Shown here: positions 10,000 through 17,893 of the stretch, piece by piece
Layout: each line of letters opens with the position of its first letter
Position numbering within the stretch: the first letter of the stretch is position 1
Source: Desulfoscipio geothermicus
GTDB taxonomy: Bacteria > Bacillota > Desulfotomaculia > Desulfotomaculales > Desulfallaceae
Direction: 5' to 3'
Assembly (NCBI GenBank): GCA_016841905.1
Contig: JAENYF010000021.1
Coordinates: 1-55,843, forward strand
Length of the DNA stretch: 55,843 bases
The notes under the pieces: generated by a model
Told to the model about the DNA's origin: nothing
Database searches by the model: none
What the model saw: only the letters and a program-made list of their open reading frames with translations
Made by a program: the position numbers and the translations under genes

Positions 10000-10209
10000 T
10001 TATTTATAAAATTTATGTTTAAAGAAGTAATATACCACAGGACCCACGATAAATAACCAGCAGGCAAAAATACCCCACATAATAGTCTCTATCCAGGTGC
10101 GCCCTGTTTTACGGGCATCAATACCTACCCACAAGCCGGAGACGAGCATAATAAGAACAATTACAGTGTTAAAAAAAAATGCTAGTATTTTTAAGTCGTG
10201 CTCTGTCAC
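10000..10209 (-). CDS. Small two-span membrane protein
   Basis: A 69-residue protein with two hydrophobic segments (about residues 8-27, LAFFFNTVIVLIMLVSGLWV, and 40-62, IMWGIFACWLFIVGPVVYYF) and a short basic tail FKHKFYK. The loop GIDARKTGRTW is polar. It follows the CoA-enzyme activase gene by one base, so it is almost certainly in the same operon and co-translated. No function can be assigned. Its conserved-looking position suggests a membrane partner or simply a small integral protein of the operon. Confidence 0.7.
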   Translation of the reverse strand: MTEHDLKILAFFFNTVIVLIMLVSGLWVGIDARKTGRTWIETIMWGIFACWLFIVGPVVYYFFKHKFYK

Positions 10210-10210
10210 G

Positions 10211-11176
10211 CTACCCCTCCTGAAGAATATCCCATCTCGAACACCTTGCCCCCCAGCGTCCGATTACCCGGTCTTCCTCAAATATCTGAGCAATTTCACA
10301 GTTGTTGGCACAACCTTGACAGTCAAAGCTTTTAGTATGATAGGTCAAACCAGCGATGGAAAAACCTTTGAAACCTGTTGTTTGTTGAGTGCCGACCAGT
10401 TCTTCCTTAGCTAGCATTGCCGCTCCGATGGCGCCCATAACATCATAGTGGGAAGGTACGATTATTTCTATTCCCAGTGATCTTTCGAAGGCCGCCTTTA
10501 TTCCCGCATTCGCGGCAACTCCTCCCTGAAAAGCAACAGGAGCAAGTATCTCTTTGCCCTTACCGATATTGTTTAAATAATTTCGTACCAGCGCCTCACA
10601 TAAACCGTTAATAATGTCAGGTACGGGATGACCCATTTGCTGTTTGTGGATCATATCTGATTCTGCGAATACCGTACAGCGACCGGCGATGCGTACTGGA
10701 TTAGTTGATTTGAGAGCCAAGCAGCCAAATTCGGTGATGGGTATGCCCAGCCTGGAGGCTTGCTGATCCAAAAAAGAACCGGTGCCTGCGGCGCATACTG
10801 TATTCATGGCAAAATCAGTGACTATACCATCTCTAAGGATTATTATCTTCGAATCCTGTCCTCCTATTTCGAGAATTGTTTGTACCTCGGGAATAAAATG
10901 AGAGGAGGCAACAGCGTGAGCAGTGATCTCATTTTTAATGACATCTGCTCCCACCATTACCCCAGCTAGATATCGCCCGCTGCCGGTAGTACCTACTCCG
11001 CAGATCTGTATCTGTTCAGGTAATGCTTGGGCTATTTGCTCTAAACCAGCCTGTATGGTTTCCACCGGGCGTCCCATGGTACGTAAATAAAGACTGGCAA
11101 TGATTTCTCCGGCCTGATCTTGGATAATCAGGTTAGTGCTGACTGAGCCTACATCTATGCCAAGATAAGCTTGCAC
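10211..11176 (-). CDS. 2-hydroxyacyl-CoA dehydratase activase (HgdC/BadF family)
   Basis: A homodimeric ATPase with a bridging [4Fe-4S] cluster that drives low-potential electrons into radical acyl-CoA dehydratases or related double-cubane proteins. Actin-fold motifs are YLGIDVGSVSTN, GVGTTGSGR, ILEIGGQDSK and FQGGVAANAG. The two cluster cysteines are in NTVCAAGTGSFLDQQ and AGRCTVFAESDM. Length is 321 residues; HgdC is about 260, and the extra C-terminus carries CQGCANNCEI, a further cysteine cluster seen in larger activases. GTG start behind GAGGAAG. It is third in a four-gene minus-strand operon with two DUF2229-type genes. No dehydratase HgdA/B pair is next to it, so its client is unknown. 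Confidence 0.92.
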   Translation of the reverse strand: MQAYLGIDVGSVSTNLIIQDQAGEIIASLYLRTMGRPVETIQAGLEQIAQALPEQIQICGVGTTGSGRYLAGVMVGADVIKNEITAHAVASSHFIPEVQTILEIGGQDSKIIILRDGIVTDFAMNTVCAAGTGSFLDQQASRLGIPITEFGCLALKSTNPVRIAGRCTVFAESDMIHKQQMGHPVPDIINGLCEALVRNYLNNIGKGKEILAPVAFQGGVAANAGIKAAFERSLGIEIIVPSHYDVMGAIGAAMLAKEELVGTQQTTGFKGFSIAGLTYHTKSFDCQGCANNCEIAQIFEEDRVIGRWGARCSRWDILQEG

Positions 11177-11200
11177 AAATTCACTTCCTCGTTGTTATAA

Positions 11201-12325
11201 TTAATTAAATAGATGCCCCGGAGGGTGACCATATTGTGGTTTGGTGTTGTTTTTTAATTTCTTGCGTTTCATCAGGTCCACAAAGGCTTCTAAGCGGGTG
11301 TTCATCCCGGCTTTCCCGGTCTGCTCATCAAGGAAAAAGGTGAGCACAGGTATGTCGTAATCTTTACTAACGGCAGGTAATATGGTACGGGCCACTATTT
11401 CCGGAATGCAGGTAAAAGGAGCAAGCTGAATAATGCCGTCGAACTTGCGTTTGGCATATAGAACAGTATTGCCAATGGAATCCCTGCCGTGCCCGCCGAT
11501 TAATTCCGGCAGGTAAGGCAGGGCAGCATCCTTAACTGTCATTCCCTCCACTGTCTCTTTCCAGGTATTGTCTCGGGCCCAACCGGTTAAAAACATGGAT
11601 CGTTCCACCTCAACCCCCAGGTTGCCCAGTGTTTCCTCAATTTCTAAATTGGCGGTTGGTTCCAAAAGCACGTATATTTCACCGACAATACCAACCTTTA
11701 CAACTAACCGGTCTGGCTCCTGGGGAATCTTGTGCAGTTCCTCTAAGGCTACGGTTTCAGCTTCAATAATATCATTGAAGGTATTGGCATCATCAATCCA
11801 TTCCAGTACTTGTTTGTATTTTTGTGTAGTTGTACCTTTTTTTAATTCCCGTGGTCTGATAATATGAGTTAACTTTTCGGCATTATCTAAGGCTTGTAAT
11901 TTCCGCCACCCTTTTTTTATACGTTCAATAATAGCTTTAATGGATAATTTGGCATGGTTTAATTTATACACGTTGCGGATAAAATTCAAGGGGTATAAGC
12001 GGGGTGGTTCAAATACAATCATTTCGATTGGGTGCCCCAGATCATGAAGTATTTTTTTATGTAATTCGGCGTAAAGCCCGGCCCGGCAGGGTCCCACACC
12101 ACCGGTAGTGACCAGTATATTGGCTCCCTTTTGGATAGCTTCAAGGTAGGTGCCCATCAATATTTTTAAAGGAAAACAGGCAAATTCGGGAGCATACTGA
12201 ACTCCGAGATTTATCGTGTTCAGGGTGGGGCGGGGAGGTAATATTACTTCATTGCCCATGTCGTTTAATAACATTTTAAAAGCACGAAAAGATTCGCCCA
12301 TATGGGGGAAGGTTACTTTATTCAT
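11201..12325 (-). CDS. CoA-dehydratase activase-associated protein (DUF2229/HgdB-like)
   Basis: A 374-residue protein resembling the HgdB-like, cysteine-containing module found after the activase domains in large clostridial activase proteins. Conserved features include YAPEFACFPLKILMGTYLEA, LVTTGGVGPCRAGLYAEL, KVGIVGEIYVLLEPTANLEI and QLAPFTCIPEIVARTILP. The last part reads FFLDEQTGKAGMNTRLEAFVD, the usual end of this family. The conserved cysteines probably bind an FeS cluster. The start overlaps the upstream stop in TAATG, giving translational coupling. Together with the upstream and downstream genes it makes a three-part version of a protein that is fused in many clostridia. The role (electron carrier to, or reductant of, a CoA enzyme) is inferred. 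Confidence 0.82.
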   Translation of the reverse strand: MNKVTFPHMGESFRAFKMLLNDMGNEVILPPRPTLNTINLGVQYAPEFACFPLKILMGTYLEAIQKGANILVTTGGVGPCRAGLYAELHKKILHDLGHPIEMIVFEPPRLYPLNFIRNVYKLNHAKLSIKAIIERIKKGWRKLQALDNAEKLTHIIRPRELKKGTTTQKYKQVLEWIDDANTFNDIIEAETVALEELHKIPQEPDRLVVKVGIVGEIYVLLEPTANLEIEETLGNLGVEVERSMFLTGWARDNTWKETVEGMTVKDAALPYLPELIGGHGRDSIGNTVLYAKRKFDGIIQLAPFTCIPEIVARTILPAVSKDYDIPVLTFFLDEQTGKAGMNTRLEAFVDLMKRKKLKNNTKPQYGHPPGHLFN

Positions 12326-13302
12326 TATGGCATGCCCCTTTTTTTTCTTTTGACCATGTCCACAAACGCTTCCAGCCTGGTACTTACACCGGCTACACCG
12401 CTAAGCTCATCTATAACCAACCTCAAAAATGGTATTTTGCTTGAATAGTTATCCAATTGAATATATCTATCCACTATGGAGTCCGGCCCACAGCCGAAGG
12501 CGGACATGTGTATTATGCCATCAATATCTTTGCGCCTGGCAAAATGGCTGGTTGCTCGCAGGGTGCGCTCGCTGAATGTCCAAAATAAGTGTTTAGCGGC
12601 TGCTCGTGGCTGTAGCCTGAGAATTAAGTTAGAAATGTTATCCGATGTAATTACACTTATGCCCATTTTGCGCAGTGTATTTATTATATCCACGCTAATG
12701 TACTGATCATGGATAATATATGGGTAGCCTACCACCGCAAATTTTAATTGCTTCAGCTGAGCAGGTGGTTGTGGCACTCGACCTGCAAAAATATTGTCGA
12801 TAGCTTCTATTGGTTGAAAACCGCTACTTAATAATTTCTGGAATTTACGCTGGTAGATTTTTGCTTTTAAGATTGCCTTGTTAATTTGCAGCGGAGTTTT
12901 GCCAAGCATTTTTCCTACTTTGTGAAAAGCGGCAAACAGGCTGTCTTTACGAGACCTAGCATCTATGCGTACATCGATAACAGGTGGCATATTGGCTATT
13001 CCATAACGTATCATGTCGGGTAAGCCCAGGAACTTGGGGCAGTATACAGTTTTTTTATTTAAGCAAACAATGCGGGGAATAAATAAATAATCCACCTTGT
13101 TGTATAAGTTTATCACGTGCCCGAAATACACTTTCACAGGCACACAAGCATCGGCGAGCGCTTCGCGAACGCCGTTATCCACTATTTGTCGGGTTGTTTT
13201 CCCTGAAGTTACCACCTGAATATCCAGCTCTTCAAAAAAAGTTTTCCACATGGGATAATGGACGTAATAAAAAAAAGCGCTTGGTATGCCAATGCGAAGC
13301 AC
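12325..13302 (-). CDS. CoA-dehydratase activase-associated protein (DUF2229 N-terminal type)
   Basis: A 325-residue protein, first gene of the minus-strand activase operon. It shows the DUF2229-type pattern: RIGIPSAFFYYVHYPMWKTF at the N-terminus, REALADACVPVKVYFGHV, VDYLFIPRIVCLNKKTVYCP and FAVVGYPYIIHDQY. The tail MSAFGCGPDSIVDRYIQ is followed by RLVIDELSGVAGVSTRLEAF. Three or four conserved cysteines are likely metal ligands. GTG start after CGGGAG. The two DUF2229 genes share the closing motif (G-x-x-TRLEAFVD), so they are probably ancient duplicates that act as a heterodimer with the HgdC-like ATPase. Confidence 0.8.
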   Translation of the reverse strand: MLRIGIPSAFFYYVHYPMWKTFFEELDIQVVTSGKTTRQIVDNGVREALADACVPVKVYFGHVINLYNKVDYLFIPRIVCLNKKTVYCPKFLGLPDMIRYGIANMPPVIDVRIDARSRKDSLFAAFHKVGKMLGKTPLQINKAILKAKIYQRKFQKLLSSGFQPIEAIDNIFAGRVPQPPAQLKQLKFAVVGYPYIIHDQYISVDIINTLRKMGISVITSDNISNLILRLQPRAAAKHLFWTFSERTLRATSHFARRKDIDGIIHMSAFGCGPDSIVDRYIQLDNYSSKIPFLRLVIDELSGVAGVSTRLEAFVDMVKRKKRGMP

Positions 13303-13334
13303 GATTGCTACACTCCCGAATTATTGATGTTATT

Positions 13335-13363
13335 ATAATATTATAATTCTCGCAAATAGTAAA
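13335..13363 (-). promoter_or_regulatory. Probable promoter of the activase operon
   Basis: On the minus strand TTTACT and TATTAT are spaced by 17 bases about 30 bases before the first gene; a second TATAAT overlaps the spacer. Reasonable sigma-A match, no operator seen. Confidence 0.5.
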
Positions 13364-13502
13364 AATTCCTTGCCGATGTAAACAAAAATAAACATTTCTG
13401 TATTGGGCAAAGCTCTTGCTGAAAAAAACGATTTTTGTATAAAATACAGGTAATGATTTATCTTTGTAACTGTGATGTGCCGAAGGAGGTTTTGGGTATT
13501 CT

Positions 13503-13871
13503 ATGTCACCGATAAATTTAAAACCTGCTCACGCCAAGGCTATCGAAGAATTTGCTCTGGCTGTACCTGAGAGTGAGAGTATGTCTGATAATTCTTTAGT
13601 CGAATTTGACCGGTCAGGGTTGTTTAAACTATACCATTTTTAGGCTCAAGGTATCGTGTATATTATCTCGGGAGAGAAGTAGAATACTTTGCTAGGAAGT
13701 GTGAGCAGTCTGAGGAAGTCAAGATTGATTACCAGATAATACTGCTGCACTACCTTATCCATTGCAGTTCACGGGTAGTTGAGAATAACAGAATATCTTT
13801 TCAGGACTGAAGATTACGCTTTGTTACCTGGACTAACTTTACGGGAGATGAAAAGAAATGTTTACATTTAA
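13503..13871 (+). pseudogene. Decayed DUF3786-like gene
   Basis: A good ribosome-binding site (AAGGAGG) and ATG open a frame reading MSPINLKPAHAKAIEEFALA that stops after 45 codons. The protein continues in another frame as YTIPFLGSRYRVYYLGREVE, IDYQIILLHYLIHCS and NNRISFQD, and then a second shift gives EDYALLPGLTLREMKRN. The order flG-x-x-Y-x-V, then a hydrophobic L-L-H-Y-L, then I-S-F is what I associate with DUF3786 proteins, which accompany corrinoid/methyl-transfer genes in anaerobes. Two frame lesions, near 13630 and 13810, disable it. Family recognition is by pattern only. Confidence 0.55.
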
Positions 13872-13889
13872 TTGTGGGGGGGCTTTACT

Positions 13890-14432
13890 ATGTCTGAACA
13901 AACAATTGCTACAGAAACTATCTATACAGGTAAAATTCTTACCGTGCGCAAGGACCAGATGAAGTTTCCAAATGGTCATTCAGGTATAAGGGAGGTGGTA
14001 GCTTGTGCTGATGCAGTTGCGGTGGTGGCGTTAACTGACCTTAATGAGGTGCTCATGGTTAAACAATATCGTCATCCTGCTGGCCAAGAACTATGGGAAA
14101 TACCTGCCGGGAAAATAGAAGCTGGTGAATCTCCGCTGCAAAGTGCCCAAAGGGAGTTAGAAGAGGAAACGGGTTACCGGGCCCATAATTGGCGCCAGGT
14201 ATATTCCTTTTACACGTCTCCGGGATTTTGCACGGAAAAAATTTATTTACTCCTGGCCAGTGATTTAACCAAATATAATCAAAATCTTGATCCAGACGAG
14301 TTTATTGAAATGAAAAAAATCTCGTTACCTGCGGTTATGCAAATGGTAGCCAGTGGTCAAATTTTAGATGCCAAAACTATTGTTGGCCTGCTAACCGCTG
14401 AACGATACTTAAAGCAATCAGCTGTGCCGTAG
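13890..14432 (+). CDS. NUDIX hydrolase, ADP-ribose pyrophosphatase type
   Basis: A 180-residue NUDIX enzyme, most like NudF/YqkG, which splits ADP-ribose to AMP and ribose 5-phosphate in the cytoplasm. The Nudix box GKIEAGESPLQSAQRELEEE followed by TGY is complete, with all metal-binding glutamates. Upstream sequence VVALTDLNEVLMVKQYRHPA and the downstream SFYTSPGFCTEKIYLLLA segment are hallmarks of the ADP-ribose group. The ATG is preceded by a G-rich site; a TTG six codons upstream is a weaker alternative. It is separate from the convergent minC gene and seems to be transcribed alone, behind the DUF3786 remnant. Confidence 0.93.
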   Translation: MSEQTIATETIYTGKILTVRKDQMKFPNGHSGIREVVACADAVAVVALTDLNEVLMVKQYRHPAGQELWEIPAGKIEAGESPLQSAQRELEEETGYRAHNWRQVYSFYTSPGFCTEKIYLLLASDLTKYNQNLDPDEFIEMKKISLPAVMQMVASGQILDAKTIVGLLTAERYLKQSAVP

Positions 14433-14479
14433 TAAACCTGACAATTGTTGTTATTTTTCCACTACATGGCATTTTATGG

Positions 14480-15142
14480 CTATGCTCGCTTGTCCAGATA
14501 GTCGGCTAGAGTAATTTCGTTATTATTAATACATGCTATGACAGGTCCAATCTGTTGTAGCTGGTTGAGGGATAATATTTGCTCCGCAATCCTTAAGTGG
14601 ATATTTTTTATGCGTAATGCCATGATATATGCTTTTTGATTGCCGAATTGACCGGCATGGGCAAACCCAGAACAGGTGCCCATCACAATAATATTTCCAC
14701 CAGCCAGCACCTTTGCACCCGGGTGAATATTTCCTAAAACCATAACATGCCCATTATAGTTAATCATTTGACCAGAGCGCAAAGTATGTTTAACTAGTAA
14801 AGCAGCTTCTCCCGGAAGAGAATACCTGTTAACTCCATTATCATTAACTGATATTTCCACGATACGATTAGTTTTGGTTAGTGATGGCGGCCACTGGGCA
14901 TCCGGGTTGGGAATGAGACCATATGCTTTGCAGATAGACTCTAATTCATTTTTTTCTGCGGGAAATAGTTGATTCTCACGATATAGCGTGAATTTTGCAC
15001 CAGAAAAAAAACCGCTTGAAGATTCCATTTTATTTTTAAGACCTCTTTTTATGTCTTCAAAATCTCGTTTGGGATCAAGTAAAATAATTAAACCTTGCTT
15101 GGTTCCTTTTATATTAATCGCTTCCTTCGCCAAATTGCTCAC
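14480..15142 (-). CDS. minC: Septum site-determining protein MinC
   Basis: MinC blocks FtsZ polymerisation away from mid-cell. The 220 residues contain an N-terminal alpha/beta domain (IKGTKQGLIILLDPKRDFED) and a glycine-rich right-handed beta-helix C-terminal domain. The latter shows the repeated turn pattern LRSGQMINYNGHVMVLGNIH, PGAKVLAGGNIIVMGTCSGF, AHAGQFGNQKAYIMALRI, diagnostic for MinC. Start is GTG; a TTG nine bases on has better spacing to AAGGAA. It is not beside minD or mreB, its usual partners in Firmicutes, so it may be a second or relocated copy. Confidence 0.88.
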   Translation of the reverse strand: MSNLAKEAINIKGTKQGLIILLDPKRDFEDIKRGLKNKMESSSGFFSGAKFTLYRENQLFPAEKNELESICKAYGLIPNPDAQWPPSLTKTNRIVEISVNDNGVNRYSLPGEAALLVKHTLRSGQMINYNGHVMVLGNIHPGAKVLAGGNIIVMGTCSGFAHAGQFGNQKAYIMALRIKNIHLRIAEQILSLNQLQQIGPVIACINNNEITLADYLDKRA

Positions 15143-15328
15143 TTCCTTTCCAGGATTTGCATTAATAATTCGATGAATCTTTTAGTATTCCTGCTTTAAA
15201 TGCTATAATATATTCCTAAGATAAAAGTTGTGTCAGAATAACAATTAATAATAATTATTTCAACAATTTTAGAACCAATTGCATGTTTACAAATAGAGAC
15301 ATATAAATTATTATGGATAATGGGAATT

Positions 15329-15352
15329 AACCTCAGCTTTGCTGGTTTTTTT
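15329..15352 (+). terminator. Plus-strand terminator without an annotated gene upstream
   Basis: ACC-TC-AGC / GCTGGT hairpin with loop TTT and a seven-T tail. The gene before it runs the other way, so this terminator has no known plus-strand customer; it may end a small RNA begun near 15215, or act on stray transcription. Confidence 0.55.
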
Positions 15353-15489
15353 AGATGGTTACGTTTATGTTTATACATTAGTATACATAGTTATATTTAT
15401 AGCATTTTTGTCTAATATTCATACTGCATGTAGCTAAATCGACTTAAATGGGCTTGGTATGTTTTTTGCTTTATGTTTTCATGGTAAAA

Positions 15490-15562
15490 ATGGGGACAAC
15501 TTCTATTGTCAATGGTATGTTTTGTTGATAATATAATATATATTTAAATGGATTGTCCCCAT
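15490..15562 (+). promoter_or_regulatory. Promoter enclosed in a 10-bp inverted repeat before acyl-CoA dehydrogenase
   Basis: ATGGGGACAA and TTGTCCCCAT form a perfect 10-bp inverted repeat 53 bases apart. Inside it lie TTGTCA, a 17-base spacer and TAATAT (a TATAAT lies three bases further on). The arms flank the promoter on both sides, as expected of paired operator half-sites or of the ends of a tiny inserted element. Confidence 0.6.
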
Positions 15563-15598
15563 AATATCAAATGTCATTAGAGGAGGATAAGGAAAAGA

Positions 15599-16741
15599 AT
15601 GGATTTTTTGCTGACTGAAGAACAAGAAATGCTCCGTAAAACAGTACGGAATTTTGCAGAAAAAGAAATCGCTCCCAAAGCAGGTCCCATGGATGAAGAA
15701 GAAGAATATGATTGGAGTTTATGGGATACCATGGCTGAAATGGGCCTTACTGGTGTTCCTTTCCCTGAAGAGTACGGCGGAGCCGGGATGGATAACCTTT
15801 CCTATGCTATAACTGTTGAGGAGCTTTCCCGGGTGTGCGGTTCTTCTGGAGTTTTAGTTTCCGCTCACACCTCACTGTGTTGCTGGCCTATTTATAACTT
15901 TGGTACCGAAGAGCAGAAACAAAAATATTTGGTACCGCTAGCTAGTGGTGAAAAAATTGGCGCCCTTGGACTGACTGAACCGGCAGCCGGTACTGATGCT
16001 GGCTCCGTAAAGACTACAGCTGTGCTAGATGGCGATGAGTATGTCTTAAATGGTACGAAAATTTTCATTACCAACGGTGAAGTGGGTTCAGTTTATGTAG
16101 TTATCGCCCAAATGGATAAATCTAAAGGCAGCAAGGGATTAACTGCTTTCATAGTTGAAAAAGGTACCCCAGGTTTTACCTTTGGTAAAAAAGAGCACAA
16201 AATGGGCATCAGGGCTTCGAAAACTTATGAATTAGTGTTTGAAAACTGCCGGATTCCCAAAGAAAATCTGCTTGGTGAAATTGGCCAGGGCTTTAAAGTT
16301 GCTTTAATGACCCTTGACGGCGGCCGGATTGGTATCGCTGCCCAAGCTCTCGGTATTGCCCAAGGCGCTTTTGACGAGGCTGTTAAATATAGTAAGCTTC
16401 GTGAACAATTTGGTGCTCCACTCAGCAGCTTCCAGGGTTTACAATGGATGATGGCTGATATGGCAACCCGTATTGAAGCTGCAAGAATGTTGATATACCG
16501 TGCTGCCAATTTGAAAGATCAGCACCTGCCATATAGCAAAGAATCTGCTATGGCGAAATTATACGCTGCTGAAACTGCCATGTGGGTAACTGAAAAAGCC
16601 GTACAAATTCACGGTGGTTATGGTTATACCCGCGAGTATCCGGTAGAGCGTATGATGCGTGATGCCAAAATTACTGAAATTTATGAAGGTACCAGTGAAG
16701 TACAGCGCATAGTCATTGCCGGTCAAATCCTTGGCAAATAA
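15599..16741 (+). CDS. Short-chain acyl-CoA dehydrogenase (butyryl-CoA dehydrogenase type)
   Basis: A 380-residue FAD flavoenzyme that interconverts butyryl-CoA and crotonyl-CoA, passing electrons to Etf. Motifs are [18 protein letters not shown] (FAD contact), [56 protein letters not shown] and the catalytic glutamate in [19 protein letters not shown], the short-chain pattern. Start ATG lies behind AGGAGGATAAGG. Just downstream are etfB, etfA and a membrane FeS oxidoreductase, which together give a route from acyl-CoA to menaquinone. Direction (beta-oxidation or butyrate formation) cannot be read from the sequence; the membrane partner favours oxidation. Confidence 0.95.
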   Translation: MDFLLTEEQEMLRKTVRNFAEKEIAPKAGPMDEEEEYDWSLWDTMAEMGLTGVPFPEEYGGAGMDNLSYAITVEELSRVCGSSGVLVSAHTSLCCWPIYNFGTEEQKQKYLVPLASGEKIGALGLTEPAAGTDAGSVKTTAVLDGDEYVLNGTKIFITNGEVGSVYVVIAQMDKSKGSKGLTAFIVEKGTPGFTFGKKEHKMGIRASKTYELVFENCRIPKENLLGEIGQGFKVALMTLDGGRIGIAAQALGIAQGAFDEAVKYSKLREQFGAPLSSFQGLQWMMADMATRIEAARMLIYRAANLKDQHLPYSKESAMAKLYAAETAMWVTEKAVQIHGGYGYTREYPVERMMRDAKITEIYEGTSEVQRIVIAGQILGK

Positions 16742-16898
16742 AAAGGCAATTTGCTTCAAGAATATTTTTTTAAATCGTTAATAATCTTTAAAGAAAAAAA
16801 GGATTTTGGATATCTATAACGAAGTATATTTTATCGATGGCATGCCACCTACATTATAAATAATTACCTATGCTAAACTGTTCTGCTTAGTGAAGTAT

Positions 16899-16959
16899 AA
16901 CAGACTTTTCCCGCAGTAACACGGTTAAGCTCTTAATATGGAGTCTGGAAATGTCTGTT
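16899..16959 (+). other. Long stem-loop upstream of etfB
   Basis: AACAGACTTTTCC pairs with GGAAATGTCTGTT over 13 positions with one T-T mismatch, around a 35-base loop. There is no T tract after it, so it is not a standard terminator; it could be an mRNA processing site or an operator. Confidence 0.45.
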
Positions 16960-17028
16960 GCTTTTGCTAATCAGTTGTGGTGAATATCATGGGTTACAGG
17001 CAGTAAATGCCATCATTATTTAACACTA

Positions 17029-17059
17029 GGTCCGATTCTTGTAATGGACCCAATATAAT
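17029..17059 (+). promoter_or_regulatory. Putative regulated promoter of etfBA
   Basis: A perfect TATAAT at 17054-17059 lacks a recognisable -35. The -35 zone is instead occupied by an inverted repeat GGTCC-N12-GGACC. This suggests an activator-dependent or repressed promoter. Inference from sequence only. Confidence 0.4.
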
Positions 17060-17091
17060 AAGTATTACTTAATCAGCAAAGGAGGAAGCGT

Positions 17092-17856
17092 ATGAAAATC
17101 CTAGTTTGCCTGAAGCAAACCTTTGACACGGAGGCCAAAGTCGTTCTGGACGGTAACGGTAAAATTGATCGTAAAGGGGTCAGCATGATTGTCAATCCGT
17201 ACGATGAGTTTGCTGTAGAAGAAGCCCTGAAAATCGTTGAAAAAGATGGCGGTTCAGTTACCGTAGTCAGCGTTGGTGACGCAGGGACCCAGGATGCCTT
17301 AAGACAGGCTCTGGCCATGGGCGCCGACGACGCAGTTCTTGTTGACGCTGGTGATACGGAGTTGGATGAATACTCCACCGCCACAATTCTGGCCAAAGCG
17401 ATCAGCGGCCTGGAATATGACCTTGTTCTGGGTGGCTTCAGGGCCATTGATGACGGTTCTGCCCAGGTTTGCGGAAGAGTTGCAGAAATCTTAAACATTC
17501 CTGTTGTTAATGTAATTACCAAGTTAGAAGTTGCTGGTGGCAAAGCTACAGCTACCCGTGAAATCGAAGGCGGTAACGAAGTAGTGGAAGTTGCTCTGCC
17601 GGCAGTTTTCACAGCTCAAAAAGGTTTAAATGAACCCCGTTATCCTTCCATGAAGGGTATTATGAAAGCTAAGAAAAAACCTTTAGCGAAAAAATCTTTG
17701 GCCGATCTTGGTTTGGATGCCATTGCTCCCAAAGTAAAGGCAATTTCCTTCTCGCTGCCAGAAGCGCGTCAGGCTGGTAAAGTCCTGCAGGGCGAAGTGG
17801 CTGATGTCACCGCTGAACTTGCCAAGCTGTTGCGCGAAGAAGCTAAAGTTATCTAG
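17092..17856 (+). CDS. etfB: Electron transfer flavoprotein beta subunit
   Basis: The small subunit (254 residues) of the Etf heterodimer that takes electrons from acyl-CoA dehydrogenase. Family motifs are MKILVCLKQTFDTEAKV, IVNPYDEFAVEEALKI, VTVVSVGDAGTQDALRQALA and MGADDAVLVD. The nucleotide site is GGFRAIDDGSAQVCGRVAEI, and the family signature ends at EPRYPSMKGIMKAKKKPL. The AIDDGSAQV segment is closer to the T/S-A-Q-V pattern of Etfs that bind a second flavin than to the AMP-binding type; I regard this as suggestive only. ATG behind GGAGGAAGC; etfA follows after 37 bases. Confidence 0.95.
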   Translation: MKILVCLKQTFDTEAKVVLDGNGKIDRKGVSMIVNPYDEFAVEEALKIVEKDGGSVTVVSVGDAGTQDALRQALAMGADDAVLVDAGDTELDEYSTATILAKAISGLEYDLVLGGFRAIDDGSAQVCGRVAEILNIPVVNVITKLEVAGGKATATREIEGGNEVVEVALPAVFTAQKGLNEPRYPSMKGIMKAKKKPLAKKSLADLGLDAIAPKVKAISFSLPEARQAGKVLQGEVADVTAELAKLLREEAKVI

Positions 17857-17893
17857 TTAAATAGCATATTCTTTATAAGGAGGGAAATAGTTA

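Larger units (their letters stand above)
15143..15598. other. AT-rich intergenic region between minC and acyl-CoA dehydrogenase
   Basis: About 450 bases between divergent genes. Apart from a plus-strand terminator and the inverted-repeat promoter listed separately, it holds a TATAAT at 15204-15209 with only a poor -35 (TTTAGT). No protein frame with a ribosome-binding site is seen. Confidence 0.6.
16742..17091. other. Intergenic leader between acyl-CoA dehydrogenase and etfB
   Basis: About 350 bases without a gene. It contains a long imperfect hairpin and a TATAAT-containing inverted repeat, both listed separately, so etfBA is likely to have its own promoter. No terminator with a T tract is seen directly after the dehydrogenase. 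Confidence 0.6.
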
